57,375 nucleotides of DNA from JANXYY01 sp035530875 (GTDB lineage: Bacteria > Actinomycetota > Actinomycetes > Nanopelagicales > Nanopelagicaceae), in contig DATKUB010000011.1 in the NCBI GenBank assembly GCA_035530875.1, forward strand, positions 1 to 57,375, written 5' to 3'. Both the position numbers and the translations under genes were made by a program. This document shows positions 18,114 through 26,259 of the stretch, piece after piece (within the stretch, counting starts at the first letter, position 1; each line of letters starts with the position of its first letter). The notes under the pieces were generated by a model. The model ran no database searches. It saw nothing but the letters and a program-made list of their open reading frames with translations, and was not told where the DNA came from.

Positions 18114-18732
18114 CGAATTGGCTGCCACCCGTCTAGCCGCGGGCTGGTTGCTTTATTACCCCGACGACGAGCTTTTGGGAAAGTTAGATCTCATAGCCCA
18201 AGTTGTGGAAACCCTTCCGGAGTCGATGCGTGAACCGTTGGAGATGTTCTTGGCCCACCTTCATGACACCCCGCTTCGTGATGTCCAACAGCACTACGTC
18301 GGAATCTTCGACATGAAGCGAAAGGCATGTCCTTACTTGACTTATTGGACCAATGGCGACACCCGTAACCGTGGTCAGGCGCTTCTGCGATTCAAAGAGG
18401 TTTACCGTGACTCAGGCTTCGTATTGAATGAGCGTGAACTTCCGGACCACATTGCAGTTGTTCTTGAGTTCGCATCCGTTGATCCACTAAATGGCGAGTC
18501 ATTGTTACATGAGCACTTGGCTCCACTCGGCTTGATGCGCGAAGCTTTATTCCAAATGGGATCGGTGTATTTCCATGTTGTAGATGCAGTTCTTGCCACG
18601 TTGACCCAGATCACGCCCGATGTCCGGACCAGAATGGCGGAACTGGCTTATGCGGGCCCGCCGGTGGAAAGTGTTGGGCTTGAGCCGTTCAGCGTCACTT
18701 CTTTTGCCGAAGGGGCGGTGTCAAGGCGATGA
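18106..18732 (+). CDS. narJ: Nitrate reductase assembly chaperone NarJ
   Basis: A 208-residue TorD/NarJ-type chaperone, needed for molybdenum cofactor insertion into NarG and for membrane attachment of NarGH. The conserved region YVGIFDMKRKACPYLTYW and the later LPDHIAVVLEF helix are typical. ATG 18106 is chosen because it overlaps the narH stop; the frame extends to 18061, inside narH. It ends overlapping narI by four bases (ATGA). Confidence 0.95.
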   Translation: MSSELAATRLAAGWLLYYPDDELLGKLDLIAQVVETLPESMREPLEMFLAHLHDTPLRDVQQHYVGIFDMKRKACPYLTYWTNGDTRNRGQALLRFKEVYRDSGFVLNERELPDHIAVVLEFASVDPLNGESLLHEHLAPLGLMREALFQMGSVYFHVVDAVLATLTQITPDVRTRMAELAYAGPPVESVGLEPFSVTSFAEGAVSRR

Positions 18733-19466
18733 TCCCAAAAGCGAACACTATGGACACTCTCCTCTGGGTAGCCCTGCCCTACATTGCTTTTACGGTGTTA
18801 GTCGTGGGGCTGATTTTGCGGCGCCGGTATGACAATTTCGGATGGACTTCGCGATCGAGCCAACTCTATGAAGGACGCCTTTTAAGGATTGCGAGCCCAC
18901 TCTTTCACTTTGGGCTGCTTGCAGTTATCGGTGGCCATATTGTGGGCCTGCTGATTCCTGAATCATTCACGGCATGGTTAGGACTGAGCGAGCGGCAATA
19001 TCACCTGACCGCCGTTGGCGCAGGAGGGGTCGCTGGAATCGCCACCCTCGCTGGTGCGGTGCTGCTGATCTACCGTCGACGCACCGTTGGGTCCGTCTTC
19101 GCCGCTACCACCAAGAACGACAAGGCAATGTGGGTCTTTCTGCTTGGTGCAATATCGCTTGGACTGCTCACCACTTTCATGGGATCTGGCGCAATAGGCA
19201 AGGCGCATAACTATCGAGCCGATGTATCTCCATGGCTTCGGTCGATACTTTTTTTCAACCCCAAGCCCGAATTAATGGCAGGTGCGCCGTTGTCTTATCG
19301 CGTACACGTAATTTCGACGATGCTGCTCTTCATGATCTGGCCCTTTACCCGTCTAGTCCATGCCTTGAGCGCCCCTGCTAAGTACCTGTTCAGGCCCTAC
19401 GTGATCTATCGGAGCAAAGATTCGCACGGACTTGGCAACCGAGAGATTCAACGACGCGGTTGGTGA
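18729..19466 (+). CDS. narI: Respiratory nitrate reductase gamma subunit NarI
   Basis: A 245-residue cytochrome b subunit with five helices. It oxidises quinol at the membrane and passes electrons to NarH. The four haem-ligand histidines show the family spacing: FHFGLLAVIGGH (ten apart) and HVISTMLLFMIWPFTRLVH (eighteen apart). An in-frame second ATG (18750) could be the true start. It closes the nar operon, and an acyl-CoA dehydrogenase gene ends 30 bp downstream on the other strand. Confidence 0.97.
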   Translation: MIPKANTMDTLLWVALPYIAFTVLVVGLILRRRYDNFGWTSRSSQLYEGRLLRIASPLFHFGLLAVIGGHIVGLLIPESFTAWLGLSERQYHLTAVGAGGVAGIATLAGAVLLIYRRRTVGSVFAATTKNDKAMWVFLLGAISLGLLTTFMGSGAIGKAHNYRADVSPWLRSILFFNPKPELMAGAPLSYRVHVISTMLLFMIWPFTRLVHALSAPAKYLFRPYVIYRSKDSHGLGNREIQRRGW

Positions 19467-19496
19467 GTAGATCACCAAGTGTCCTGCCGCCAACGG

Positions 19497-20699
19497 TTAG
19501 GAATATTTCTTCAGCTCACCCTTTGCGATTGATGCTAAGTGGACTTCATCCGGCCCATCTGCGATCTGTAAAGATCTGGCACCTGCGTACAAGGCAGCGA
19601 GCGGGAAGTCTTCGCTAAGCCCAGCACCGCCATGGGCTTGTATCGCACGGTCAATTACCCACGTCGCCATTTTTGGCGCCGCAACCTTGATCGCTTGAAT
19701 CTCGGTGCGCGCGCCCTTGTTGCCGATCGTATCCATTAGCCATGCGGTTTTGAGCACCAGCAATCTGGTTTCTTCAATGCGAACTCTTGACTCTGCAATC
19801 CATTCGCGTACGACGCCTTGCTCAGCAAGCGGCTTGCCGAATGCAACTCGCGAAATTGCGCGTTTGCACATGAGTTCGAGTGCGCGCTCTGCCATGCCAA
19901 TTAAGCGCATGCAGTGATGCACTCGTCCGGGTCCCAAGCGAGCTTGAGCGATAGCGAAACCGCTTCCTTCTTCTCCGATCAAGTTCGAAGCGGGCACCCG
20001 GACGTCGTTGAACTCGACGTGCCCATGTCCGCCGTGTGAGGCGCCGTAATAGCCAAAGACGCTCAGCCCGCGCTTCACGGTGACACCCGAAGTGTTTCTG
20101 GGTACCAAGATCATGCTCTGCTGACGATGGCGGTCGGCATCCGGGTTGGTCTTTCCCATCACGATAAAGATTTCACAGCGCGGGCTCATCGCTCCCGAGG
20201 ACCAGACCTTGGTCCCGTTGATTATGTAATCGTCGCCATCGCGGGTGATCGTAGTTTGGATATTGGTTGCATCGGAGGAGGCAACATCGGGCTCGGTCAT
20301 TCCAAATGCGGAACGAATCTCACCAGCGAGTAAAGGCTTAAGCCAACGATCCTGCTGTACTTCATTGCCGAATTCGGCGAGGACTTCCATGTTTCCGGTG
20401 TCTGGCGCCGAGCAGTTGAGAGCCTCTGGCGCAATGGCTGGACTTCGTCCGGTGATTTCGGCAAGCGGTGCATATTGCAGATTCGTAAGCCCGGCCCCAT
20501 GCAAGGAGTCTGGCAAGAAGAGATTCCACAACCCGCGCTTGCGCGCCTCTATTTTGAGTTCATCAATGATTGCCGGCGTCGACCAACCGTCCTGAGTCTG
20601 GCTGCCGAGAACCATCTCCGCTGGATAGATTTGAGAAACCATGAATTCTTCAAGACTTGCTTGGAGATCACGCGTTCGCTGATCGAATTGAAAATCCAT
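19497..20699 (-). CDS. Acyl-CoA dehydrogenase (ACAD10/11-like)
   Basis: A 400-residue flavoprotein dehydrogenase with the three-part acyl-CoA dehydrogenase fold. Seen are FGMTEPDVASSDATNI (FAD/substrate loop), IINGTKVWSSGA, the arginine-rich helix RVAFGKPLAEQGVV, and QAHGGAGLSEDFPLA near the C-terminus. It starts five bases after an APH-like phosphotransferase gene. The same two activities are fused in animal ACAD10/11 and adjacent in the Pseudomonas levulinate (lva) operon, where a kinase phosphorylates 4-hydroxyacyl-CoA and the dehydrogenase-like enzyme eliminates phosphate. That role is inferred from context. Confidence 0.93.
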   Translation of the reverse strand: MDFQFDQRTRDLQASLEEFMVSQIYPAEMVLGSQTQDGWSTPAIIDELKIEARKRGLWNLFLPDSLHGAGLTNLQYAPLAEITGRSPAIAPEALNCSAPDTGNMEVLAEFGNEVQQDRWLKPLLAGEIRSAFGMTEPDVASSDATNIQTTITRDGDDYIINGTKVWSSGAMSPRCEIFIVMGKTNPDADRHRQQSMILVPRNTSGVTVKRGLSVFGYYGASHGGHGHVEFNDVRVPASNLIGEEGSGFAIAQARLGPGRVHHCMRLIGMAERALELMCKRAISRVAFGKPLAEQGVVREWIAESRVRIEETRLLVLKTAWLMDTIGNKGARTEIQAIKVAAPKMATWVIDRAIQAHGGAGLSEDFPLAALYAGARSLQIADGPDEVHLASIAKGELKKYS

Positions 20700-20704
20700 C
20701 TCTC

Positions 20705-21733
20705 CTACTTCCCGACGCCGTCGTTACCAAGGGCTTCCAGTCCTGCGGCGACAAGTGGCGCTACCCAATTGCCAATCTCTGCAAATCCGGTACCAACAGT
20801 CTGCCCATTGCTGAATCGAAAGTGAATTCCCTCGAGAATCACCGCGAGTTTGAAATAGCCAAAGGCGATGTACCAATTGATTCGGTTAAGATCGCTCCCG
20901 GTGCGAACCGCATAGCGTTCAAGCAAATCTAGTGCCGACGGAAATCCCCGCTCCAGACTTATTCCTCCGTTTATCGGTGAGTCGTCGCCGGGTACGCCAT
21001 TCCAGTAGACGACGAAAAGCCCCACGTCGCTCAAGCAGTCGCCAAGAGTGGACATTTCCCAGTCGACGATCCCGGCAAGGCGCATATCGGCATCGATAAT
21101 GCAGTTGTCTAACCGATAATCGCCATGAAGGACGCCGGTGCTCTTCGTTGTTGGGATCGCCCGGTCAAGGCCAGTTGCCAACTCATTGATCCCTTTGATC
21201 TCCCTGGACTTCGATGATGCGAGTTGTTTCTGCCAGCGACTTGATTGGCGCTCTAGGAAGCCATTCACTTTTCCAAAGTTCTCAAGTCCGACACTCACCG
21301 GATCCACTCCATGTAAGAGCGCAAGCGTGTCGACGAGTTTATAACTCACTTTTCTGGCATCGCCCGCGGAAAGCAGTGCCGTAGATTCCTTCGTTCGATA
21401 AACAGTGCCGTCAACCTTTGACATCAAGTAGAAGGGCGCGCCTATTACCGATTCGTCCTCGCATAGGAGAATGGCAACCGGCACTGGTACTTCGCTGCCT
21501 GAAAGGGCCGAGATCACTCGGTACTCCCTGACCATGTCGTGCGCGGTTGTCAGCACGTGTCCAAGTGGTGGCCGGCGCAGGACGTACTGCAAATCACGGT
21601 TAGCAATGAAATAAGTGAGATTAGATCGACCCCCAGCGATCAGGGTTGCAGATAATTCGCCAGAAAACTGAGGAGCGACGGCGTCGAGATAGGTTCGGAG
21701 GCGACCAACATCAAGACCGGGAATTTCTGCCAT
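20705..21733 (-). CDS. APH-family phosphotransferase (hydroxyacyl-CoA kinase-like)
   Basis: A 342-residue protein-kinase-like phosphotransferase. The ATP-binding start (GGRSNLTYFIANRDLQYVLR), the catalytic loop HGDYRLDNCIID and the metal-binding VDWEMSTLGD are all present. In actinobacteria this type is usually found beside acyl-CoA dehydrogenases, as here, and corresponds to the kinase half of ACAD10/11. It probably phosphorylates a 4-hydroxyacyl-CoA for the neighbouring enzyme; antibiotic resistance is unlikely. The two genes form a minus-strand operon. Confidence 0.88.
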   Translation of the reverse strand: MAEIPGLDVGRLRTYLDAVAPQFSGELSATLIAGGRSNLTYFIANRDLQYVLRRPPLGHVLTTAHDMVREYRVISALSGSEVPVPVAILLCEDESVIGAPFYLMSKVDGTVYRTKESTALLSAGDARKVSYKLVDTLALLHGVDPVSVGLENFGKVNGFLERQSSRWQKQLASSKSREIKGINELATGLDRAIPTTKSTGVLHGDYRLDNCIIDADMRLAGIVDWEMSTLGDCLSDVGLFVVYWNGVPGDDSPINGGISLERGFPSALDLLERYAVRTGSDLNRINWYIAFGYFKLAVILEGIHFRFSNGQTVGTGFAEIGNWVAPLVAAGLEALGNDGVGK

Positions 21734-22122
21734 GGATCAATCATGGGCTATCGGTCCGCGATTATGGGAGTGCTTGAGCAATTCGGAACACGAATCTTGA
21801 AGTAGATGCCGACCATGGAACTCAATTCACGTTATGGGCATTTGCCAACATATTGCGACTAACGAGCATGGCTCGGGATCAGTATGCAAATCCAGTTCGA
21901 GTTCGCGCACGAAAACCCATGGAAGCCAACCTGAGATTCTCGGTCAAGGACGTTTGAGCAAGAACAGAAGGTCCCCTACCAGCGCATGGTCGGCATTCCT
22001 GATCGAAAGTCTTAGAAAGATGAGAAAGGTGCTACCTTTAATGCAGGTCCTGACACCCATCCCTAACGTTGTTTCTTTAATCGTGGAATTTTCCGGTGGA
22101 ACCGGATGGGAATGAGGTGCGT
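21734..22122. other. Intergenic region between kinase gene and response regulator
   Basis: No gene is supported. It must hold the divergent promoters of the phosphotransferase and the response regulator. A short inverted repeat, AAAGGT-GCT-ACCTTT, lies at 22025-22039 about 85 bp before the response regulator start and could be an operator. A 93-codon open frame across 21834-22115 has low-complexity composition and is not called. Confidence 0.4.
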
Positions 22123-22851
22123 ATGGAGCAAGTAGTTTCACTTCCAGCCGCCCTACTTCTTGAAGATCATGCTGAGGATCGACTCTCGATTCGCCTGCAC
22201 TTGGAAGTTATGGGGTTTACTGTCCATGACACCCCTTCGCCCAAAGAAGCTACTGAAATCTTGGGCCAGCATGACATCAGTTTGGTAATCATCCATTTGG
22301 CGTACTTGCCTCTTCGGGCGTTGGAATTCTGCCGTTTGACTCGAGCTGCGTCCGTCGTTCCAATCTTGATGCTGACCAGCAGGGACGAACTCGTCGACGA
22401 AGGCATGTGTATGGGCGCTGGCGCCGACGACTACGTTTCAAAGCCAATTGATAGCAAAATTCTGACTTCACGCATTACGCAGCAGATGCGACGTGGGCAG
22501 AGCCAACGAGCCCCGAGGGCCAACATTTTGACCTGGCGCGAGTTAGAAATGGATTTGAGTCAGCGAAAATTCTCTGTAGGCGGAACTATCCTTGCGATAA
22601 CAAATACTGAGTTTCAATTCCTGCAACTGTTGATGGAAGATCCGGACCGAATCTTCAGCCGCGATCAAATTCTTGACGCCGTTGGCATTATGAAGGGGAG
22701 TGGGTCGGATCATATTGTTGATTCGCATGCCTCTCGTCTGCGCGGCAAGATAAGAAGACACGGCGGCCCCGAAGTGATTACTGTAATTCGAAGTGTTGGG
22801 TTTCGTTTATCAGATTCGAATGATGATCCGATCCAATACCTTATTGCCTAA
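22123..22851 (+). CDS. OmpR-type response regulator lacking the phospho-acceptor aspartate
   Basis: A 242-residue protein with a receiver domain (1-125) and a winged-helix DNA-binding domain (about 145-238, with FSRDQILDAV and HIVDSHASRLRGKIR). The acidic pair E14/D15, T84 and K106 are kept, but the position of the phospho-acceptor reads LVIIHLAYLP, a histidine (H58) in place of aspartate. It therefore probably does not work by normal phosphorylation. No histidine kinase is nearby. ATG 22123 is chosen for its GAGG leader; GTG 22096 is also in frame. It could regulate the neighbouring acyl-CoA genes or itself. Confidence 0.9.
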   Translation: MEQVVSLPAALLLEDHAEDRLSIRLHLEVMGFTVHDTPSPKEATEILGQHDISLVIIHLAYLPLRALEFCRLTRAASVVPILMLTSRDELVDEGMCMGAGADDYVSKPIDSKILTSRITQQMRRGQSQRAPRANILTWRELEMDLSQRKFSVGGTILAITNTEFQFLQLLMEDPDRIFSRDQILDAVGIMKGSGSDHIVDSHASRLRGKIRRHGGPEVITVIRSVGFRLSDSNDDPIQYLIA

Positions 22852-23198
22852 TGGCCTGAACCAGCCACCTGCCCCATATGCCGGTAGACATGTGATGAGG
22901 ATCTGTGGCGTTTGTTAAGCAACCTTCATCGCCTGATTAAGATGCCCGTTTTGGGGAGTTACTTGCTCAAAAGGACATATTGTAGATCTCAAGTGGTTGG
23001 GGTTTTACAGAAGCCAAAAATGACCCTCAATCTTCTTTCAATCTGAAAGCCCAGATATCGCCACTGTGGTGCCTCAGCCGAAAGAGGAATCTGCGCCTGT
23101 ACACTTCCTGGAGTGATCTTGGATCTTCTTCCCCGCCGTGTTTCAGACTCGTTCTCTCTGGCTGATCACGAGCGCCTGTATGAGACTGCCGAGGCAAG
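22852..23198. other. Intergenic region before the CO dehydrogenase island
   Basis: No gene, strong hairpin or repeat was recognised. It must carry the terminator of the response regulator and the promoter of the XdhC gene at 23199, but neither is clear by eye. Confidence 0.4.
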
Positions 23199-24314
23199 AT
23201 GATCGAATTTCTGAACGAGATGTCTCATGCCGTAAAGGCTGGTGAGGCATTCGCCCTTGCAACAGTAGTAAAAACGTGGAATTCGGCACCTCGTCCAGTT
23301 GGATCCGTGATGGTTGTGAATAATGCGGGAGAAGTCAGCGGCTCCCTTAGTGGCGGGTGCGTAGAAGGTGCAGCTTACGAAGTTGCGCAAGAGGTTTTGG
23401 CGACGGGTGTAGCGGTATATAACTCCTATGGTGTCAGCGACGACGATGCATTCTCCGTCGGTCTGACCTGCGGTGGCACTATTGAAGTATTCACGGAAAG
23501 AATCGATCCGAAAGAGACCTGGTTCGCCGAGCTGATTCAAGGGTATTCCGACAAGGTCGGGGTTGCCACTGCAACGGTCGTTACCGGACCTGAGCGAGTT
23601 GGATCACATCTTGCAATTACCAAGAGTGGCTATGTCGGCACAACTGGGCTCGCACGCTTGGACGAAGCAATCTTCGACGATTCGCTCGGCCTATTGGAGG
23701 CTGGCAACGCTGGAATTATTAATTACGGCGCTCACGGAGAGCGCCTCGAAAGTGACCTGACTATTTTTGTGAACGTACTTTCAACACAGGCTCGCATGAT
23801 CATTTTTGGGGCAATTGATTATGCGGCGGCACTGACTCGAATTGGAAAATTACTCGGGTATCACGTGACGGTTTGTGATGCAAGGCCGATCTTCGCGACC
23901 AAGAAACGATTTCCGCAGGCAGATGAAATTGTGGTCGATTGGCCACATCGCTATCTCGCGTCGCAAGAGATCGACTCGCGCACTGTGATCGTGGTCTTGA
24001 CACATGACCCGAAGTTCGATGTGCCGGTAATCAAGATTGCCCTTGATTCGAGTGCCGGATATATCGGCGCGATGGGTTCGCGGAAAACACATTTGGATCG
24101 GCTTGTTCGGCTTAAAGAAGAGGGAGTTGATGACACTACCTTGACCAGGCTTCACTCACCGATCGGTCTCGACCTTGGCGCGCGCACGCCAGACGAAACT
24201 GCCGTTTCGATCGCAGCCGAAATCATCCAGACCAGATGGGGCGGGACCGGAATTCAACTCCGAGTCTCCGATGGGTCAATTCACGGATTATCGACAGAAA
24301 TTGATAGTCGCTAA
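23199..24314 (+). CDS. XdhC/CoxI-family maturation protein (copy 1)
   Basis: A 371-residue XdhC-family protein. The N-terminal XdhC domain has SAPRPVGSVMVVNNAGEVSG followed by SLSGGCVEGAAYE. The C-terminal Rossmann domain has IIFGAIDYAAALTRIGKLLG and later GYIGAMGSRKTHLDR. XdhC proteins bind the molybdenum cofactor and insert it, often after sulfuration, into xanthine or CO dehydrogenases. This is the copy with the most complete motifs of the three in the island. It precedes the cox structural genes by about 240 bp containing two palindromes. Confidence 0.92.
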   Translation: MIEFLNEMSHAVKAGEAFALATVVKTWNSAPRPVGSVMVVNNAGEVSGSLSGGCVEGAAYEVAQEVLATGVAVYNSYGVSDDDAFSVGLTCGGTIEVFTERIDPKETWFAELIQGYSDKVGVATATVVTGPERVGSHLAITKSGYVGTTGLARLDEAIFDDSLGLLEAGNAGIINYGAHGERLESDLTIFVNVLSTQARMIIFGAIDYAAALTRIGKLLGYHVTVCDARPIFATKKRFPQADEIVVDWPHRYLASQEIDSRTVIVVLTHDPKFDVPVIKIALDSSAGYIGAMGSRKTHLDRLVRLKEEGVDDTTLTRLHSPIGLDLGARTPDETAVSIAAEIIQTRWGGTGIQLRVSDGSIHGLSTEIDSR

Positions 24315-24341
24315 AGAGTGATTTCAAGTTGATTACCAATT

Positions 24342-24353
24342 TGTTGTACAACA
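24342..24353. promoter_or_regulatory. 12-bp palindrome upstream of cox operon
   Basis: TGTTGTACAACA is a perfect palindrome 28 bp after the stop of the first XdhC gene and about 205 bp before the first gene of the cox operon. The TTGTACAA core resembles sites bound by GntR/FadR-type dimers, but no such regulator is encoded in the window. Confidence 0.45.
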
Positions 24354-24429
24354 TAAGGCAACCCAACTAAATCGATACAGGAAATTTTAAGGTTTTGAAA
24401 TTGGCTGAGTTTTCGCCGGTCAAAACATG

Positions 24430-24446
24430 AATGCAAAATTTGCATT
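24430..24446. promoter_or_regulatory. 17-bp palindrome upstream of cox operon
   Basis: AATGCAAAATTTGCATT has two perfect 8-base arms around a central A, about 110 bp before the start at 24558. Part of it, GCAAAATTT, is repeated directly at 24449-24457. There is no T-run, so it fits an operator better than a terminator. It is a candidate site for CO- or growth-dependent control of cox. Confidence 0.5.
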
Positions 24447-24557
24447 GGGCAAAATTTCCAGTATTCGTTGTGACCCAAGGCACATCGTGTTAGGTTTCAG
24501 CAACGCTTGGTATGCCGTGATGTATTCAGAGTGGTTGTGATCTGAAATGGGGTCCAG

Positions 24558-24797
24558 ATGGCTGTCGAATCGACCGGACATGAGCGTGGCAACCCGCGCT
24601 TTTTCGCCTTGATCGAAAATTCACCTAAGACTGGCAAGAGCCCGACAATCTGGGCATGGCCACAGATCACCGAATATCTGAAGGTGGCTGGACAGCCAGT
24701 GCCTGGACCATGGCCGCCTAACCAAGAGCGGCGCCCAGACCCGGATGCCGATTCGATGCCGGTTGCAATTCCGGATCCGAAGGGATCGGACAGATGA
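24558..24797 (+). CDS. Small protein of unknown function heading the cox operon
   Basis: A 79-residue, proline-rich, soluble protein with no family I recognise. The middle segment (PTIWAWPQITEYLKVAGQPVPGPW) is rich in tryptophan and proline, and the C-terminus is rich in aspartate and proline. It lies 43 bp before coxM on the same strand, and its start is the first after the two palindromes, so it is probably the first gene of the operon. Function unknown; an accessory role in CO dehydrogenase synthesis is only suggested by position. Confidence 0.6.
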   Translation: MAVESTGHERGNPRFFALIENSPKTGKSPTIWAWPQITEYLKVAGQPVPGPWPPNQERRPDPDADSMPVAIPDPKGSDR

Positions 24798-24840
24798 GGG
24801 TCGAGTTGCTAAGCGGCAAGAACGGGAGGAACTAGAAAGT

Positions 24841-25716
24841 ATGTATCCGTCACGTTTTAGTTACGAGGCACCGAAGACCATTGAAGAGGCTATTTCTCTC
24901 CTTCAATCAGGCGGCGGCGAGGCCAAGGTGTTGGCCGGCGGCCAGAGTCTAGTTCCGATGCTTAAGTTGCGGTTTGCTTCACCAGAAATGCTCGTTGACA
25001 TCAACAACATTCCGGGTTTGCGATACCACCGGGTCGACCCAGATGGATCCATTCGGATCGGCGCGCTCTGTCGTCACGAAGACCTTGAAGGCTCGGATGT
25101 TCTCGCCAGGCACCAACCAACGATGGCTGCTGCCGCTCCGCTCGTAGCCGACCCAATCGTTCGAACTCGCGGCACTTTTGTCGGTTCCATTTGCCATGCA
25201 GATCCGCAGGGGGACTGGGCGGCGACATTGATCGCACTCGACGGTCACATAATCGCGCAAGGCCCAAATGGCCGTCGAACGATAAAGGCTAGGGATTTCG
25301 TATCTGGCCCCTTCCAGACTGTTCTCAACTATGACGAGATCGCAATAGAAGCGGTGATCCCGGCACCGACGGGCGTGCCATTTGGTGGGTATCTCAAATT
25401 GGAGCGTCGAATTGGCGACTTTGCAACTGCCGCGGTGGCAGTGGCTCTTGAAATGTCGGGCGCAAATGTGATTCGCGCAGGCATCGCCCTAGTCGGCGTA
25501 GGCGGACACACCATTAACGCGTCTGAATCTGCAGATTCGCTTGTCGGTGGCCACCTCACTGAGGAGCGCATAGCAAAGGCAGCCGAACTTGCCGCCGCCG
25601 CAGCTCAGCCACGCTCGGATCATCGCGGGAGCGCTTCGTACAAGAAGCACATCGTGAGCACTTTCGTCTCCCGAATTCTCAACAACATCGCCAAGTCAAC
25701 CGAGAAGGCGGCCTGA
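24841..25716 (+). CDS. coxM: CO dehydrogenase medium (FAD) subunit CoxM
   Basis: A 291-residue FAD-binding subunit. The two FAD motifs are AGGQSLVPMLKLR near residues 31-45 and GTFVGSICHADPQGDW around 110-125. It passes electrons from the Fe-S subunit CoxS to quinone or another acceptor. ATG 24841 follows GGGAGG at good spacing; the frame extends upstream to 24745 but overlaps the small protein. It is followed by coxS after one base. Confidence 0.96.
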   Translation: MYPSRFSYEAPKTIEEAISLLQSGGGEAKVLAGGQSLVPMLKLRFASPEMLVDINNIPGLRYHRVDPDGSIRIGALCRHEDLEGSDVLARHQPTMAAAAPLVADPIVRTRGTFVGSICHADPQGDWAATLIALDGHIIAQGPNGRRTIKARDFVSGPFQTVLNYDEIAIEAVIPAPTGVPFGGYLKLERRIGDFATAAVAVALEMSGANVIRAGIALVGVGGHTINASESADSLVGGHLTEERIAKAAELAAAAAQPRSDHRGSASYKKHIVSTFVSRILNNIAKSTEKAA

Positions 25717-25717
25717 C

Positions 25718-26245
25718 ATGTCTAGTCTCTACGAAGAAGTCTCCACTCCGCCGGCCAGCGATGTTCCAGTTCGCCGCATAACGGTCAACGTCAATGGGAG
25801 GATGCACACTGCTGACGTCGAGCCCAGGCTTTTACTTGCACACTTGTTGCGCAAGGGCCTCAAGTTGACGGGCACTCACACCGGTTGCGATACGACGCAC
25901 TGCGGCGCTTGCACCGTCCTGTTTGACGGTCGCCCCATCAAGAGTTGCACGATGCTTGCAGTTCAGGCGGACGGCCACGAAGTTCAGACCGTCGAGGGTC
26001 TGGCAACGGCAAGCGAACTTCACCCGATCCAAGAGGGATTCAAAGACGAGCATGGCCTGCAATGCGGGTTCTGCACGCCAGGAATGATGATGGCCGCGAA
26101 GGCCCTGCTCGACGCCAACCCGAATCCGACCGAAGATGAAGTGCGTTGGGCACTTTCTGGGAATCTCTGTCGCTGTACCGGTTACCAGAACATCGTTAAG
26201 GCAGTTCTCTGGGCGGCCGAGAAGATGCGCGCGAGCGCGAACTAA
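25718..26245 (+). CDS. coxS: CO dehydrogenase small [2Fe-2S] subunit CoxS
   Basis: A 175-residue protein with two [2Fe-2S] clusters. The plant-type site is C57, C62, C65, C77 (GCDTTHCGACT). The second site is C116, C119, C151, C153 (QCGFCTPGM and LCRCTGYQN). It carries electrons from the molybdenum-copper site of CoxL to FAD in CoxM. The N-terminal 20 residues before ITVNVNG are an extension. Confidence 0.97.
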   Translation: MSSLYEEVSTPPASDVPVRRITVNVNGRMHTADVEPRLLLAHLLRKGLKLTGTHTGCDTTHCGACTVLFDGRPIKSCTMLAVQADGHEVQTVEGLATASELHPIQEGFKDEHGLQCGFCTPGMMMAAKALLDANPNPTEDEVRWALSGNLCRCTGYQNIVKAVLWAAEKMRASAN

Positions 26246-26259
26246 GAGGAGCTGACCGA

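Noticed and set aside
19467..19496. Bidirectional terminator between narI and the acyl-CoA dehydrogenase gene
   Set aside because: The 30-bp convergent gap shows no stem with a T-run.
20705..21733. Aminoglycoside resistance gene
   Set aside because: The APH fold is present, but the pairing with an acyl-CoA dehydrogenase points to a metabolic kinase.
21834..22115. 93-codon open frame before the response regulator
   Set aside because: Serine-rich, no family motif, no ribosome binding site, and it runs through the likely promoter region.
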